From the NCBI GenBank assembly GCA_947625055.1, contig CANQMT010000004.1, forward strand, positions 1 to 64,000: a stretch of 64,000 bases of DNA. The letters run 5' to 3'. Source of the DNA: an uncultured Monoglobus sp. Lineage in GTDB: Bacteria > Bacillota > Clostridia > Monoglobales > Monoglobaceae. The notes under the pieces were generated by a model. That model saw only the letters and a list, made by a program, of their open reading frames with translations, was not told the DNA's origin and did no database searches. The position numbers and the translations under genes were made by a program. Within the stretch, counting starts at the first letter, position 1; each line of letters starts with the position of its first letter. This document shows, piece by piece, positions 16,716-26,877 of the stretch.

Positions 16716-16744
16716 ATTATATCACTTATCAGAATATAATGCAA
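16716..16744 (-). promoter_or_regulatory. Promoter of paaK-iorA-iorB
   Basis: On the minus strand TTGCAT and TATAAT with 17-base spacing, 64 bases before the paaK ATG. Confidence 0.75.
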
Positions 16745-16773
16745 GACATATTTCTTTCATATCCGCCAAAACG

Positions 16774-16820
16774 CAAAAAAACATCGGCAAAGCATTTAAC
16801 TGCCTTGTCGGTGTTTTTTT
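16774..16820 (-). terminator. Intrinsic terminator of the GltD-like gene (bidirectional form)
   Basis: ACACCGACAAGGCA and TGCTTTGCCGATGT form a 14-position stem with one mismatch, flanked by A and T runs on either side, so it could end transcription in both directions. Confidence 0.85.
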
Positions 16821-16876
16821 GCAGCACAACAGATGTGCGCTGTCAATACGCAATGTAAATTAATTTGCCCAAAAAT

Positions 16877-18100
16877 TTACTTATCTAGGCTTTGCATATA
16901 TTCGTCCATGGCGTCGGCGACCTGCTTTGAGTATTTCACCGCCTCGACAACTGTCTTGGCGCCGCGCACTATATCGCCCGAGGCGAAAATTCCGTCGCGG
17001 GTGGTCTCGCCGTATTTGTTGGTGATGAGCAAACCCTTTTTGGTGGTGTCTATGCCCTGGGTCCTGGACAGGATCTGATCCTGAGCCCCCTGGCTGATTG
17101 AAATTATAACCGAATCGGAGGGATAAAGCTTTTCGGTTCCCTCGATCTTCTCGATGCTGCCGTCCTCATTGACTTTAGCGTCGGCGAAAATCACGCCGTC
17201 GGTCTTGATCTCAACGGGTATCTTGCGGTTCTGGAACAGCACTCCGTCGATTTTGGCGTATTCGTATTCCTGATTGCTCGCCGCGACCTCGTCTGTACGG
17301 TTGAACACCGTGACATAGCGCACGCCGTGGCGGATCGCCGTTCTCGCAACGTCCATCGCGGCGTTGCCCGCGCCGATTATGTTAAGACTGTTGCCGAGGT
17401 TGTACTCGTCGGGATTGATAAGATAAGCGATCGCGTAATGCACATTGCCGAGGCTCTCGCCCTTTATCTTAAGGCTGTTCGGCTTCCAGACGCCGGTGCC
17501 GATAAACAGAGCGTCGTAGCCGTCTCTGAATATATCTTCAATTCCGATCGCGCCGCCGATAGTGGCGTTGGGCCTGATCTTTATGTCCAGTTCCAGCAGC
17601 AGCTTTTTGTATTTTTCGAGAATGATCTTTGGCAGACGGAACTCCGGAATTCCGTATCTGAGCACTCCGCCTATTTTGTCTTTGGCCTCAAATATCGTCA
17701 CGGAATAGCCGCGTTTTGCAAGCTCGATCGCTATGGTTATGCCAGCCGGACCCGAGCCGACTATGCCGACCATCTTTCCGTTCGGCTCGGGCTTCTCATA
17801 CTCGAGACGCTCAAGATAAGCCGAGGAAATATAGTTCTCAATGCTGCTGATATGCACAGGATTTCCCTTTCTGCCAAGAACGCAATGGCCCTGGCACTGG
17901 TTCTCGTGCGCGCACACCAGCGAGCAGACAACCGACAGCGGATTGTTGTCGAACAGCATTTTGCCCGCGTCGTTCATCTTTCCGTTCAAAAACATCTGGA
18001 TCATGTCGGGAATATTTGTATGTATGGGGCAGCCCTCTCTGCACATGGGCTTTTTACAGTGCAGACAGCGTTTTGCCTCGCTTATAAGATTAAATGCCAA
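16877..18100 (-). CDS. GltD-like NAD(P)-dependent FAD oxidoreductase
   Basis: A 407-residue flavoprotein like the small subunit of glutamate synthase and the NfnB group. The N-terminal iron-sulfur domain has CLHCKKPMCREGCP and CSLVCAHENQCQGHCVLG. An FAD site GIVGSGPAGITIAIELAKRG lies at about residues 110-130, an NAD(P) site IIGAGNAAMDVAR at about 245, and a C-terminal GDIVRGAKTVVEA closes the FAD fold. It moves electrons between NAD(P)H and a partner; no large GltB or NfnA gene is adjacent. The start is inferred to be TTG at 18100, seven bases after GGAGGT; the track GTG lies before that site. It is monocistronic between its own promoter and terminator. Confidence 0.88.
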   Translation of the reverse strand: MAFNLISEAKRCLHCKKPMCREGCPIHTNIPDMIQMFLNGKMNDAGKMLFDNNPLSVVCSLVCAHENQCQGHCVLGRKGNPVHISSIENYISSAYLERLEYEKPEPNGKMVGIVGSGPAGITIAIELAKRGYSVTIFEAKDKIGGVLRYGIPEFRLPKIILEKYKKLLLELDIKIRPNATIGGAIGIEDIFRDGYDALFIGTGVWKPNSLKIKGESLGNVHYAIAYLINPDEYNLGNSLNIIGAGNAAMDVARTAIRHGVRYVTVFNRTDEVAASNQEYEYAKIDGVLFQNRKIPVEIKTDGVIFADAKVNEDGSIEKIEGTEKLYPSDSVIISISQGAQDQILSRTQGIDTTKKGLLITNKYGETTRDGIFASGDIVRGAKTVVEAVKYSKQVADAMDEYMQSLDK

Positions 18101-18120
18101 TTTAAACACCTCCAATTTAA

Positions 18121-18149
18121 ATAATATCACAGACTATATAAAACGTCAA
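18121..18149 (-). promoter_or_regulatory. Promoter of the GltD-like gene
   Basis: On the minus strand TTGACG and TATTAT with 17-base spacing, 21 bases before the TTG start; this supports the shortened start. Confidence 0.75.
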
Positions 18150-18207
18150 TAATATTTTGAAAACACAACAATAATTTATACGTTTTGCACAAATTTATCC
18201 GCGTAAT

Positions 18208-19224
18208 TTATATAATCGGATCCGCGATATCCATGTTGGCGTAAGCGTTCAGACTCATATCCGCAGTGACCCCCGCCAGATATTCATAATACGCCGCGCA
18301 ACCTATCATCGCCGCGTTGTCGGTACAGAGCAGAGGCTTCGGATAATAAAGCTTAAATCCGCTTTTTCCGGCCTTTTTTTGAATAAGCTCACGCAGCGGC
18401 AGATTGGCCGCGACGCCGCCCGCGAGGGCTATGTTTTTTACTTCCGCGTCCTTCGCGGCGATCATTAGGTGATCCGACAGCACGTCGATCACCGCCTGCT
18501 GAAACGAGGCGGCAACGTCATTTTTGTTTATCTCGCCGCCCTTTTGCTCGGTGTTGTGTATGTAGTTCAAAACCGCCGTCTTGACGCCGCTGAAGCTGAA
18601 ATCAAGGCCGCCCTCGCCCATGTTGACGCGCGGGAACCTTATCGCCTCGGGATCGCCGCTCTCGGCGGCTTTCTGGATCGCGGGGCCGCCCGGATAGCCG
18701 AGGCCCAGCACTCTTGAGACCTTGTCAAAAGCCTCGCCCGCCGCGTCGTCATTAGTCGAGGCGATCACCTCATACTCCGTTCTTGACTTGACGTTCACGA
18801 TGTTGCTGTGTCCGCCCGAGGCCACAAGACAAACAAACGGCGGCTCGAGGCTCGGATCCTCAATATAGTTGGCGCAGATGTGTCCGCGGATATGGTGCAC
18901 CGGGACAAGCGGCTTTCCCGCCGCGAAGCTCAGACCCTTGGCGTATGACACTCCGACGAGCAGCGCTCCGATCAGCCCCGGAGCGTATGTCACCGCTACC
19001 GCGTCAACATCCTCGAGCGAAAGTCCCGCGTCGTCGAGCGCTTTGTCGACCACGGCACTGATATTTTCGATATGCTTGCGCGAGGCGATCTCGGGCACAA
19101 CGCCGCCGTAGAGCTTGTGCAGCTCGATCTGCGTGTTTATCACGTTCGAGAGCACGCGCGTTCCGTCCTCGACCACCGCGGCGGCGGTCTCGTCGCAGGA
19201 GCTTTCAATCGCTAAAATTTTCAA
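18208..19224 (-). CDS. tsaD: tRNA t6A37 threonylcarbamoyltransferase TsaD
   Basis: A 338-residue enzyme that transfers the threonylcarbamoyl group to A37 of ANN-decoding tRNAs. The Kae1/TsaD signature is complete: [12 protein letters not shown] near the start, [10 protein letters not shown] with the two metal-binding His residues, VASGGHSNI, and the C-terminal CTDNAAMIG. The start codon is TTG, with GAGGTGAT before it. It is the last gene in the secA-to-tsaD run, after rimI. The partners TsaB and TsaE are not in the window, while the threonylcarbamoyl-AMP synthase domain is encoded two genes upstream. Confidence 0.96.
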   Translation of the reverse strand: MKILAIESSCDETAAAVVEDGTRVLSNVINTQIELHKLYGGVVPEIASRKHIENISAVVDKALDDAGLSLEDVDAVAVTYAPGLIGALLVGVSYAKGLSFAAGKPLVPVHHIRGHICANYIEDPSLEPPFVCLVASGGHSNIVNVKSRTEYEVIASTNDDAAGEAFDKVSRVLGLGYPGGPAIQKAAESGDPEAIRFPRVNMGEGGLDFSFSGVKTAVLNYIHNTEQKGGEINKNDVAASFQQAVIDVLSDHLMIAAKDAEVKNIALAGGVAANLPLRELIQKKAGKSGFKLYYPKPLLCTDNAAMIGCAAYYEYLAGVTADMSLNAYANMDIADPII

Positions 19225-19228
19225 AATA

Positions 19229-19684
19229 TCACCTCTGTAAATTCTTAGTCATAAGTATCGCGTCGTATTTGTTATTATAGTATTTTTTGCGCCGTCCCAC
19301 GGCCTCAAAGCCGAGCTTTTCATAAAGCCCGACCGCCGCGGCGTTGTTTTCCCTGACCTCAAGGTTGACCGCCGCAAGGCCTCTCTCGCGGCAGACGTCG
19401 AGCAGGATATTCAGCGTCTTTTCGCCGAGGCCCTGTCTCTGCACGTTCGGCGCGACCGCTATATTGGTGATCTCGGCAACGTCCGCGATGATCCACATTC
19501 CGCCGTAGCACACAACATCTCCGTTGTTCTCATCAACGCCGACGATGAACGCCGAGATCATGTTTTCAAGCTCGCTCTCAAACATTTTTCTCGTCCACGG
19601 GTCATCGGGAAAGCAATTTTTCTCGATCTCCAAGATCCCGTCGATATGGATCTCGTTCATCAACTCAAATTTCACAACGCTCAT
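19229..19684 (-). CDS. rimI: Ribosomal protein S18-alanine N-acetyltransferase
   Basis: A 151-residue GNAT acetyltransferase. The N-terminus is [22 protein letters not shown], the acetyl-CoA loop is [11 protein letters not shown] at about residues 83-93, and the C-terminus [24 protein letters not shown] is the RimI pattern. The family acetylates the N-terminus of ribosomal protein S18, though activity beyond S18 is possible. Its ATG overlaps the stop of the TsaC-YwlE gene by four bases and tsaD starts five bases after it, so the three are translationally coupled. Confidence 0.92.
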   Translation of the reverse strand: MSVVKFELMNEIHIDGILEIEKNCFPDDPWTRKMFESELENMISAFIVGVDENNGDVVCYGGMWIIADVAEITNIAVAPNVQRQGLGEKTLNILLDVCRERGLAAVNLEVRENNAAAVGLYEKLGFEAVGRRKKYYNNKYDAILMTKNLQR

Positions 19685-21177
19685 CGGTTTTCAAGCCTCT
19701 TTATTATCTTGTCGATCTTATCTTTGATCTCACGCATACATTTTTCGTACACCTCAAGGCTTCCGCCGAACGGGTCGGATATCTCGCCGCTATCGCCCGC
19801 GTACTCGCACAGAGTAAACGTCTTGCCCTTCGCCTCGGGCATAGACGCTATCATCATCTTATGTCCGCCCGACATGGTCAAGATAAGATCGGTTTGCTCT
19901 ATCAGTTCCGATGTGATCTGCGCCGGCCTGTGCCCGCCGATGTCAACACCGATTTCCGCGGCGGCCCTGACCGAATTTTTCGATACTTCCGATCTCGGTG
20001 CGACGAACAGACCCGCGGAACCCGCCGTGATATTCAGTCCGCGCTCCTTCGCCGCGCGGTTAAATATTCCCTCGGCCATAGGGCTTCGGCATGTGTTGCC
20101 AGTGCACACGAAAAGCACGGTCTTTATCTCTTTTTTATTCCCGTCACCTACGAACTCCGCGGCGTTATACACTTTGCCGCCGGCGGCTCTGTAAAGGCGG
20201 TTGCGGACTCCGGCCCACTTGTCGGTGTCGGGTATCTCGGGGGCAAAAATGATCTCCGCACCCAGCTCGTCCATCTTTCGCAGCGCGGCGAACAGCGCCG
20301 CGGCTGCCTCGTCGGGCTTGTTTATTCCGCCCAAGGAGACGCATTGAACGCCGTTCCTGAGCTTCGGCTTTATCTCTTTTAAAATCTCGTCAAACAAAAT
20401 CACGCCCGTCGGCTTTGTCTGCGAATTCACGCAGTCCGCCGCCTCGTCAAGGCTGCCTCGGATGATCACGACTCTGCCTTTTGGCGAGTAATGCTTATAC
20501 TTGAGCCCGGGCGATCTCGGCTTTTCGCCGTCCTTTACCGACTCGGCTGCCCGCACCTCTTTGCCGAGGACCTCTTCGATCTGCGCGCGGCTTATCATTC
20601 CGGGGCGGTAGATCACCGGCTCGCCGCTCATGTCGATCACGGTGGACTCGATCCCCACGTCACAGGGGCCGCCGTCGATTATCGCCGCCGTCCTGCCGCT
20701 CATGTCCTCGACGCAGTGCTCAAAGGCCGTGGGGCTCGGTTTGCCCGAAAGATTTGCGCTTGGCGCCGCGACAGGCCTGCCGCAGAGACGCAGAAATTCC
20801 GACGCGGTCCTGTTTGACGGCATGCGGATCCCGACTGTGTCAAGCCCGGCCGTTACCTCGTTCGGAACGTCCGGCCTTTTCTTTAGAATGACCGTTATCG
20901 GGCCGGGCATGAAGGCGTCGATCAGCTTTTGCGCGTCTTCGGTGATCTCGGCGGCGATCTCGGCGATCTGTGATTTTTCGGAGACATGAACGATCAAAGG
21001 GTTGTCCGCGGGACGGCCCTTTGCCTCGAATATTTTTTTAACGGCCGCGGGATTTTTGGCGTCGGCTCCTATGCCGTAAACCGTTTCGGTCGGGAAAACC
21101 ACAGTTTGCCCCGACCGAATTAATTCCGCTGCCGTTTGTAAATCTGATGTTTTGTTTGTGAGTAAAAGTGTTTGCAT
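19681..21177 (-). CDS. Fusion of threonylcarbamoyl-AMP synthase (TsaC/Sua5) and YwlE-type arginine phosphatase
   Basis: A 498-residue two-enzyme protein. Residues about 1-205 form the YrdC/Sua5 domain (GQTVVFPTETVYGIGADA, KGRPADNPLIVHV, PAPSANLSGKPSPT), which makes threonylcarbamoyl-AMP for t6A. About 215-345 is the Sua5 C-terminal domain (PRSPGLKYKHYSP). From about 352 to the end is a low-molecular-weight phosphatase: VCTGNTCRSPMAE with nucleophile Cys358 and the general acid region DPFGGS. The Thr in CTGNTCRS is the residue that marks protein-arginine phosphatases such as YwlE rather than tyrosine phosphatases, so dephosphorylation of phosphoarginine is the likelier role. In Bacillus ywlC and ywlE are separate nearby genes. 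No clear ribosome site is seen, and coupling to prfA (15 bases upstream) is likely. Confidence 0.92.
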   Translation of the reverse strand: MQTLLLTNKTSDLQTAAELIRSGQTVVFPTETVYGIGADAKNPAAVKKIFEAKGRPADNPLIVHVSEKSQIAEIAAEITEDAQKLIDAFMPGPITVILKKRPDVPNEVTAGLDTVGIRMPSNRTASEFLRLCGRPVAAPSANLSGKPSPTAFEHCVEDMSGRTAAIIDGGPCDVGIESTVIDMSGEPVIYRPGMISRAQIEEVLGKEVRAAESVKDGEKPRSPGLKYKHYSPKGRVVIIRGSLDEAADCVNSQTKPTGVILFDEILKEIKPKLRNGVQCVSLGGINKPDEAAAALFAALRKMDELGAEIIFAPEIPDTDKWAGVRNRLYRAAGGKVYNAAEFVGDGNKKEIKTVLFVCTGNTCRSPMAEGIFNRAAKERGLNITAGSAGLFVAPRSEVSKNSVRAAAEIGVDIGGHRPAQITSELIEQTDLILTMSGGHKMMIASMPEAKGKTFTLCEYAGDSGEISDPFGGSLEVYEKCMREIKDKIDKIIKRLENR

Positions 21178-21192
21178 GATAATGTTTTTGGA

Positions 21193-22263
21193 TTATTCGG
21201 TGCGTTTTAGTTTTTCGCTCTGGTCGGTGGTGATAAGGGCGTCGATGATCTCGTCAAGGTCGCCGTTTAATATCTGCTCAAGCTTATAAAGCGTGAGGCC
21301 GATCCTGTGATCCGTCATTCTGCCCTGCGGGAAGTTGTAGGTCCTTATCCGCTCGCTGCGGTCGCCCGTTCCTACCTGGCTCTTTCTGTCCGCCGCGATC
21401 GCCGCGTTGCGCTCCTGCTCCATCTTGTCATACAGTCTTGAGCGCAGCATTTTCATCGCCGCCTCGCGGTTCTTGTGCTGGCTCCGCTCGTCCTGGCACG
21501 TAACGACTATTCCGGTCGGCTTGTGGGTTATCCTGATCGCCGACTCGGTCTTGTTTATGTGCTGGCCGCCCGCGCCGCTTGAGCGGTAGGTGTCGATCTC
21601 CAGATCGTCGGGGTTAATCTCGACCTCAACGTCGTCAACCTCGGGCAGCACCGCGACCGTCACGGTCGAGGTGTGTATTCTGCCGCTTGACTCGGTCTCG
21701 GGCACTCGCTGAACGCGGTGCACGCCGCTCTCGAATTTCAGGCGGCTGTAAGCACCCTCGCCGTTTATCATAAACGTTATTTCTTTTATGCCGCCTATGC
21801 CGATCTCGTTAAGGCTCAAAACCTCGATCTTCCAGCGCTTTGAGTCGGCGTACATCGAGTACATTCTGTAAAGGTCGCCCGCGAACAGGGCCGCCTCGTC
21901 GCCGCCCGCGCCGCCGCGGATCTCAACCATAACGTTTTTGTCGTCGTTGGGGTCCTTTGGCAGCAGCAGTATCTTAAGCTCTTCCTCTATTTTCTCTATG
22001 TTGGCCTTGGCCTCTTTACTCTCCTCGACCAGCATTTCGCGGAACTCCTTGTCGGTCTCGGGATCGTCCATCATGGCCGCCGCGTCGTCGATCGTCTCTT
22101 TGTTCTTTTTATATTCTCTGTACTTTTCAACTATCGGGGTCAGATCGGAATGTTCCTTGCACAGCTTGCGCCACGTCTCCTGATCCGCGATGACCTCGGG
22201 GTCACTTATCTTCCGCGCCAGTTCCTCAAACTGCTCCTCTAAGAATGAAAGCTTTTCAAACAT
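21193..22263 (-). CDS. prfA: Peptide chain release factor 1
   Basis: A 356-residue release factor that reads UAA and UAG and hydrolyses peptidyl-tRNA. The catalytic loop [20 protein letters not shown] contains GGQ, and [28 protein letters not shown] is the RF1 version of the core. AAGGAG precedes the ATG by seven bases. It lies 11 bases after prfB, so both class-I release factors sit in one unit with secA upstream. No prmC methylase gene is adjacent. Confidence 0.96.
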   Translation of the reverse strand: MFEKLSFLEEQFEELARKISDPEVIADQETWRKLCKEHSDLTPIVEKYREYKKNKETIDDAAAMMDDPETDKEFREMLVEESKEAKANIEKIEEELKILLLPKDPNDDKNVMVEIRGGAGGDEAALFAGDLYRMYSMYADSKRWKIEVLSLNEIGIGGIKEITFMINGEGAYSRLKFESGVHRVQRVPETESSGRIHTSTVTVAVLPEVDDVEVEINPDDLEIDTYRSSGAGGQHINKTESAIRITHKPTGIVVTCQDERSQHKNREAAMKMLRSRLYDKMEQERNAAIAADRKSQVGTGDRSERIRTYNFPQGRMTDHRIGLTLYKLEQILNGDLDEIIDALITTDQSEKLKRTE

Positions 22264-22274
22264 ATATTTCTCCT

Positions 22275-23388
22275 TTAAATCTCGCCTTTGGACTTCGCCT
22301 TAAGATAGGCGTTGATAAATCCGTTTATATCGCCGTTCATAACCGCGTTCACATTGCCTACCTCGTAATTTGTCCTGTGATCCTTTACCATTGTGTATGG
22401 CTGGAAAACATAGGATCGTATCTGGCTGCCCCACGCGATCTCGGTCTGAACACCCTTTAAGTCCTCAATTTTGTCCTTCTGCTCGCGCTCCGCGATCTCG
22501 ACCAGCTTTGATTTTAAGACCTTCATAGCGGTCTCCTTATTCTTGTGCTGGCTGCGCTCATTCTGGCAGGTCACAACAATTCCGGTGGGCAGGTGCGTTA
22601 TCCTGATCGCCGACTCGGTCTTGTTTATGTGCTGGCCCCCAGCGCCGCTTGAGCGGTAGGTGTCGATCCTCAGATCCTCCGGATTGATCTCAACGTCAAG
22701 CTCCTCGTCAAGCTCTGGCACGACCTCGCATGACGCGAAGGACGTGTGCCTCCTTGCCGCGGAATCAAAGGGCGATATGCGCACCAGACGGTGGACGCCC
22801 TTCTCGGACTGCATGTAACCGTAGGCGTTGAGCCCGTTTATCGAGAACGTGACGCTTTTTATTCCGGCCTCCTCGCCGTCAAGATAATCAATGACCTCGG
22901 TCTTAAAGCCGCGGCGGTCAGCCCACATGTTATACATGCGGTAAAGCATCTCGCACCAATCCTGCGCCTCGGTTCCTCCCGCTCCCGCGTGGAGCGTCAC
23001 TATCGCGTTCAGACGGTCATATTTGCCGGAGAGCAGCGTGTCAAGCTTCATCGAGTCGATGCCCTCGCGCAGCTCCTTATATCCGGTCTTGACCTCGCCG
23101 AGGACGCTCTCGTCCTCTTCCTCCATTCCGAGCTCCACAAGCGTCGTGAGATCCTCCCATTTTGAGCGGATATTCTCAAAGCTTGAGACTTTGTCTTTAA
23201 GCGACTTTATCTTTTGCAGAGTCCTGCCCGCCTTTTCCATGTCGGAATAAAAGTCGGGCTCGAAGCTCTCAGCCTCAAGGGTTTTTATCTCATCGTTCAG
23301 TCCGGCTAAGTTAAAGTGAATCCCTCAGTTCCGTAATATCTTTTTGCATTCCTTCAAGCCCAAGCTTGTATTCGTCAAACGCTATCAC
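22275..23388 (-). CDS. prfB: Peptide chain release factor 2, made by programmed +1 frameshift
   Basis: RF2 reads UGA and UAA. The track shows only the 321-residue main frame from an internal Met. A short zero-frame starts at GTG 23388, seven bases after AAGGGG, and runs 25 codons ending ...ELRDSL at the classical slip codon CTT. The next in-frame codon is a stop, TAA at 23313-23311, followed by C. Skipping the T gives AAC and continues as NLAGLNDEI...FYSDMEKAG, which aligns with the usual RF2 N-terminus, for 370 residues in total. An SD-like GAGG lies six bases before CTT, as at known prfB sites. The stop is UAA instead of the customary UGA. The GGQ loop ([11 protein letters not shown]) and helical core are intact. 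Confidence 0.95.
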
Positions 23389-23420
23389 TTTATCACCCCT
23401 TAATAATATTATGTCCGAAT

Positions 23421-26198
23421 TTAAGCACGGCCTTCCGCCTTGTCTTTATCGAGGCAGCAGTTCTTATACTTCTTGCCCGAGCCGCAGGGACATGGATCGT
23501 TTCTGCCGATCTTGGTCACGCGGCGCACCGGCTTTTTCTTGACAGTCCCGTCGCTGCCCGCGTTCTCGGAAGTGGGCTTCGCCACCTGCTTGCGCTCGAT
23601 CTTCGTCTGGGGCACAACGTGGAACAGATGCTTCACGGTGTCCTCTTTTATGGCCTCTGTCATTTCCTCGAACATATCCATGGCCGCGAACTTGTATTCC
23701 ACGACCGGATCGTGCTGCGCGTAAGCTCTCAAGTGGATGCCCTGACGCATCTGCTCCATGTTGTCGATGTGATCCATCCACTTCTGGTCAACAACTCGGA
23801 GCATTATAACGCGCTCGACCTCGCGCATGCTGTCGCCAAACTCGGCCTCTTTTTCCTTGTATTTCTTCTCGGCGTCCTCAAAGATATAGTCGGTCAGACG
23901 CTCAAGCGTCATCTTGTCTATCTCAACGTCGGTGAACTTCATAAACGTGTCAGGCATCTCGCCGAATATGGTATCAAAGTGATCGCGCATCCCCTTCCAG
24001 TCCCATTCCTCCGGAACGTTGCCCTTGTCGCCGATATACATGGCGGCGGTGCTGCTGATAACGTCGCGCATCATTTTCATAATGCTCTCGCGCAGGTCCC
24101 CGCCGTCAAGCACCTGATCGCGCTGCTTGTAAATTATCTCTCTCTGCTGGTTGTTAACGTCGTCATACTGAAGAACGTTCTTTCTTATATCGAAGTTCCT
24201 GCCCTCGACCCGCTCCTGCGCGGTCTCTATGGTGCCGCTGAGCATCCTGCTCTCAATAGCCTCGTTCTCGTCCATTTTAAGAGTTTCCATAACTCTCGCG
24301 ATGCGCTCGGGAGCGAACAGTCGCATAAGGTCATCCTCAAGCGAGATATAGAACTTCGATTTGCCGACGTCGCCCTGACGGCCGGAACGGCCGCGGAGCT
24401 GATTGTCGATACGTCTGCTCTCGTGGCGCTCGGTACCCATTATATTGAGTCCGCCCGCCGCAAGAACCTCTTTCTGCTCGGGCTCGATCTCAGCCTTGAA
24501 CTTGTCGTTAAGCTCCTTGAATTTGGCTCTCGCCTCAAGTATCTCCTCATTGTCGGTCTCGGCAAAGCCCGTTGCCTGCACGATCATTTCCTCGGAATAT
24601 CCCTGCTTTTCCATCTCGCTCCGCGCAAGGAACTCGGCGTTTCCGCCAAGCACAATATCGGTTCCGCGGCCCGCCATGTTCGTGGCGATCGTGACCGCGC
24701 CCTTCTTTCCCGCCTGAGCGACGATCTCGGCCTCTTTCTCGTGGAACTTGGCGTTTAAGACATTGTGCTTTATTCCGCGCTTGCGCAGCATGCGGCTCAG
24801 CTTTTCGGACTTTTCGATCGAAACCGTGCCGATAAGCACGGGCTGGCCCTTTTCGTGCGCCTTCACCGCGTCCTCGATAACCGCGTTAAACTTGGCGTCC
24901 TCGGTCTTATAAACGCTGTCGGGCTCGTCGACCCTCACGAGCGGCTTGTTGGTCGGGATAACGATAACGTCGAGGCTGTAGATCTCCTGGAACTCCTCTT
25001 CCTCGGTCTGCGCCGTACCGGTCATGCCGGACAGCTTTTTGTAGAGCCTGAAATAGTTCTGGAACGTTATCGTGGCGAGAGTCTTTGACTCGCGCTCGAC
25101 CTTAACGCCCTCTTTCGCCTCGATCGCCTGGTGCAGACCGTCGTTATATCTTCTGCCGAACATCATGCGGCCCGTGAACTCGTCTACTATGATGACCTCG
25201 CCGTCTTTTAAAACATAGTCCTTATCCCTTTTCATAACGCCGATAGCCTTTATCGCCTGATTGATGTGGTGCGACAGCGTCATGTTGTCCGGATCGGTCA
25301 GATTGTCGATATGGAAATGCTCCTCCGCCTTTTTGACGCCCTTAGGGGTCAGCGTGGCGGTCTTTGCCTTCTCGTCAACAATATAGTCATATTTATTGAG
25401 CTCATCCTCATCCTCGATCTCGACCTTGGTGTCCGTCTCGGTAATGCGCTTGAAGGTCAGCGTCTTCGCAAAGCGGTCGGCCTGCTCGTACAAATCGGTC
25501 GACTTGTCGCCCATACCCGAGATAATAAGCGGCGTCCTAGCCTCGTCGACGAGGATACTGTCCACCTCGTCCACTATGGCGTAGTTGTGGCCGCGCTGGA
25601 CCTTGTTCTCTTTATATATAACCATGTTGTCGCGCAGATAGTCAAATCCCATCTCGTTGTTGGTGCCGTAGGTTATGTCGGCGTTATAGGCCTCTTTACG
25701 CTCCGCGTTGGTCTTGTCGTGAATTATAAGGCCGACCGTCAGACCCAGGTAGTTATAGAGCTTGCCCATCCACTCGCTGTCGCGCTTCGCCAGATAGTCG
25801 TTGACCGTGACGATGTGCACTCCGTTGCCCGAAAGCGCGTTAAGATACGCCGGGAGCGTCGCCACCAGCGTCTTTCCTTCACCGGTTTTCATCTCGGCGA
25901 TCCTGCCCTGGTGCAGCACGACTCCGCCGACGACCTGAACGCGGAAATGCTTCATTCCCAGCACTCTCCACGCCGCCTCGCGGCACACCGCGAAAGCCTC
26001 GGGCAATATATCGTCAAGCGTCTCGCCGCTGCTCAGGCGTTCCTTGAGCTTTGGGGTCATCGCCTTCAGCTCGGCGTCGCTGAGTTTTTCCATGTCACCC
26101 TCCAGGGCCATTACCTTGTCAACAATGGGATAAATTTTTTTAAGCTCCCTGTCGCTGTATGTTCCGATGACCTTTTCAATCATCCTTTTTATACCCAT
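23421..26198 (-). CDS. secA: Preprotein translocase ATPase SecA
   Basis: A 925-residue motor that drives unfolded preproteins through SecYEG. Nucleotide-binding domain 1 carries [20 protein letters not shown] near residue 100 and [20 protein letters not shown]. The preprotein cross-linking region follows. NBD2 has [13 protein letters not shown] near residue 510 and GRSGRQGD. The C-terminus ends in the zinc-binding SEC-C motif [13 protein letters not shown]. Size and motif order are those of housekeeping SecA. GGAGGT and a TTGCAT/TATAAT promoter precede it. It is the first gene of the run through prfB, prfA and the tRNA modification genes. Confidence 0.97.
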   Translation of the reverse strand: MGIKRMIEKVIGTYSDRELKKIYPIVDKVMALEGDMEKLSDAELKAMTPKLKERLSSGETLDDILPEAFAVCREAAWRVLGMKHFRVQVVGGVVLHQGRIAEMKTGEGKTLVATLPAYLNALSGNGVHIVTVNDYLAKRDSEWMGKLYNYLGLTVGLIIHDKTNAERKEAYNADITYGTNNEMGFDYLRDNMVIYKENKVQRGHNYAIVDEVDSILVDEARTPLIISGMGDKSTDLYEQADRFAKTLTFKRITETDTKVEIEDEDELNKYDYIVDEKAKTATLTPKGVKKAEEHFHIDNLTDPDNMTLSHHINQAIKAIGVMKRDKDYVLKDGEVIIVDEFTGRMMFGRRYNDGLHQAIEAKEGVKVERESKTLATITFQNYFRLYKKLSGMTGTAQTEEEEFQEIYSLDVIVIPTNKPLVRVDEPDSVYKTEDAKFNAVIEDAVKAHEKGQPVLIGTVSIEKSEKLSRMLRKRGIKHNVLNAKFHEKEAEIVAQAGKKGAVTIATNMAGRGTDIVLGGNAEFLARSEMEKQGYSEEMIVQATGFAETDNEEILEARAKFKELNDKFKAEIEPEQKEVLAAGGLNIMGTERHESRRIDNQLRGRSGRQGDVGKSKFYISLEDDLMRLFAPERIARVMETLKMDENEAIESRMLSGTIETAQERVEGRNFDIRKNVLQYDDVNNQQREIIYKQRDQVLDGGDLRESIMKMMRDVISSTAAMYIGDKGNVPEEWDWKGMRDHFDTIFGEMPDTFMKFTDVEIDKMTLERLTDYIFEDAEKKYKEKEAEFGDSMREVERVIMLRVVDQKWMDHIDNMEQMRQGIHLRAYAQHDPVVEYKFAAMDMFEEMTEAIKEDTVKHLFHVVPQTKIERKQVAKPTSENAGSDGTVKKKPVRRVTKIGRNDPCPCGSGKKYKNCCLDKDKAEGRA

Positions 26199-26238
26199 TT
26201 GAGTAAACCTCCAAATCTAATTTTACGATAACTGTTCT

Positions 26239-26267
26239 ATTATACCTCTGTTTTCGGAATAATGCAA
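26239..26267 (-). promoter_or_regulatory. Promoter of the secA-prfB-prfA-tsaC/ywlE-rimI-tsaD run
   Basis: On the minus strand TTGCAT and TATAAT with 17-base spacing, 40 bases before the secA ATG. Spacing between later genes in the run is 32 bases or less. Confidence 0.8.
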
Positions 26268-26279
26268 GCTTTTTTCACG

Positions 26280-26858
26280 TTATTGCTTAATTTGCTTAAT
26301 AGCGCTCAAAGTGTTTCCTATGAGCTTATCGGGCAGACTGCTGCCGCTCAGTTTCCACTCCCCGTCCTCTTTTGTCATTTCTATCGTCTCATCTGTTGTA
26401 ACCGTGCCGACCTCGCCGCTTGATAAAATGCTTATAAGCTGCGCGTTCATCAGCGCGTCATACTCTTCCTTCGTCATTGTGCCGACTTTGCTCTGATAAT
26501 CGGGACTTGACACAAGAGCCGCAACGTTTTCTATATATTTCTGCATCAGCCGAGACGAGTCTATGCTCGTTATCGACGCGTTGACAGTCGCCGTATTCCC
26601 GCTGACCGTCACCGACTTTACCTCATAAGCTATATTGCCGAGCGACGCCGCCAGTGCCGAACCGAGCTCAGGGTCATCGCCAAGGTCGACATATTCCTCG
26701 ATCACGGCAGTGTCGCCGCTTTTGAAGCCATCCATAACCGTTTCAAAGGCCTGCGTAGCCTGCTGAACCTTTTCCTCATCGTTTCCGCCGCATGCCGCGA
26801 GGGCGAGCACCGAAACCGCGGCCATTGCGACCGCCAAAATTTTTAATGTCTTTCTCAT
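26280..26858 (-). CDS. Lipoprotein of unknown function (DUF4878/DUF5105-like)
   Basis: A 192-residue exported lipoprotein. The signal peptide ends with the lipobox LAAC at about residue 23, followed by an acidic linker. The mature domain (about 35-190) has the alpha/beta pattern of small NTF2-like lipoproteins: an opening helix around FETVMDGFKSGD, beta strands around VTVSGNTATVNASI, and a final EMTKEDGEWKLSGSSLPDKL. The closing W-K-L pattern is shared by DUF4878/DUF5105 proteins. Function is unknown. I start at the ATG with AAGGAG upstream rather than the TTG two codons earlier. It follows the histidine-kinase-like gene by 19 bases. Confidence 0.8.
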   Translation of the reverse strand: MRKTLKILAVAMAAVSVLALAACGGNDEEKVQQATQAFETVMDGFKSGDTAVIEEYVDLGDDPELGSALAASLGNIAYEVKSVTVSGNTATVNASITSIDSSRLMQKYIENVAALVSSPDYQSKVGTMTKEEYDALMNAQLISILSSGEVGTVTTDETIEMTKEDGEWKLSGSSLPDKLIGNTLSAIKQIKQ

Positions 26859-26877
26859 GATCAATTACTCCTTTTTA

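Noticed and set aside
23619-24758. 379-residue plus-strand ORF opposite secA
   Set aside because: It is a shadow of the secA frame; the minus strand carries all SecA motifs. Similar long antisense ORFs opposite pyk, purB and smc were also discarded.
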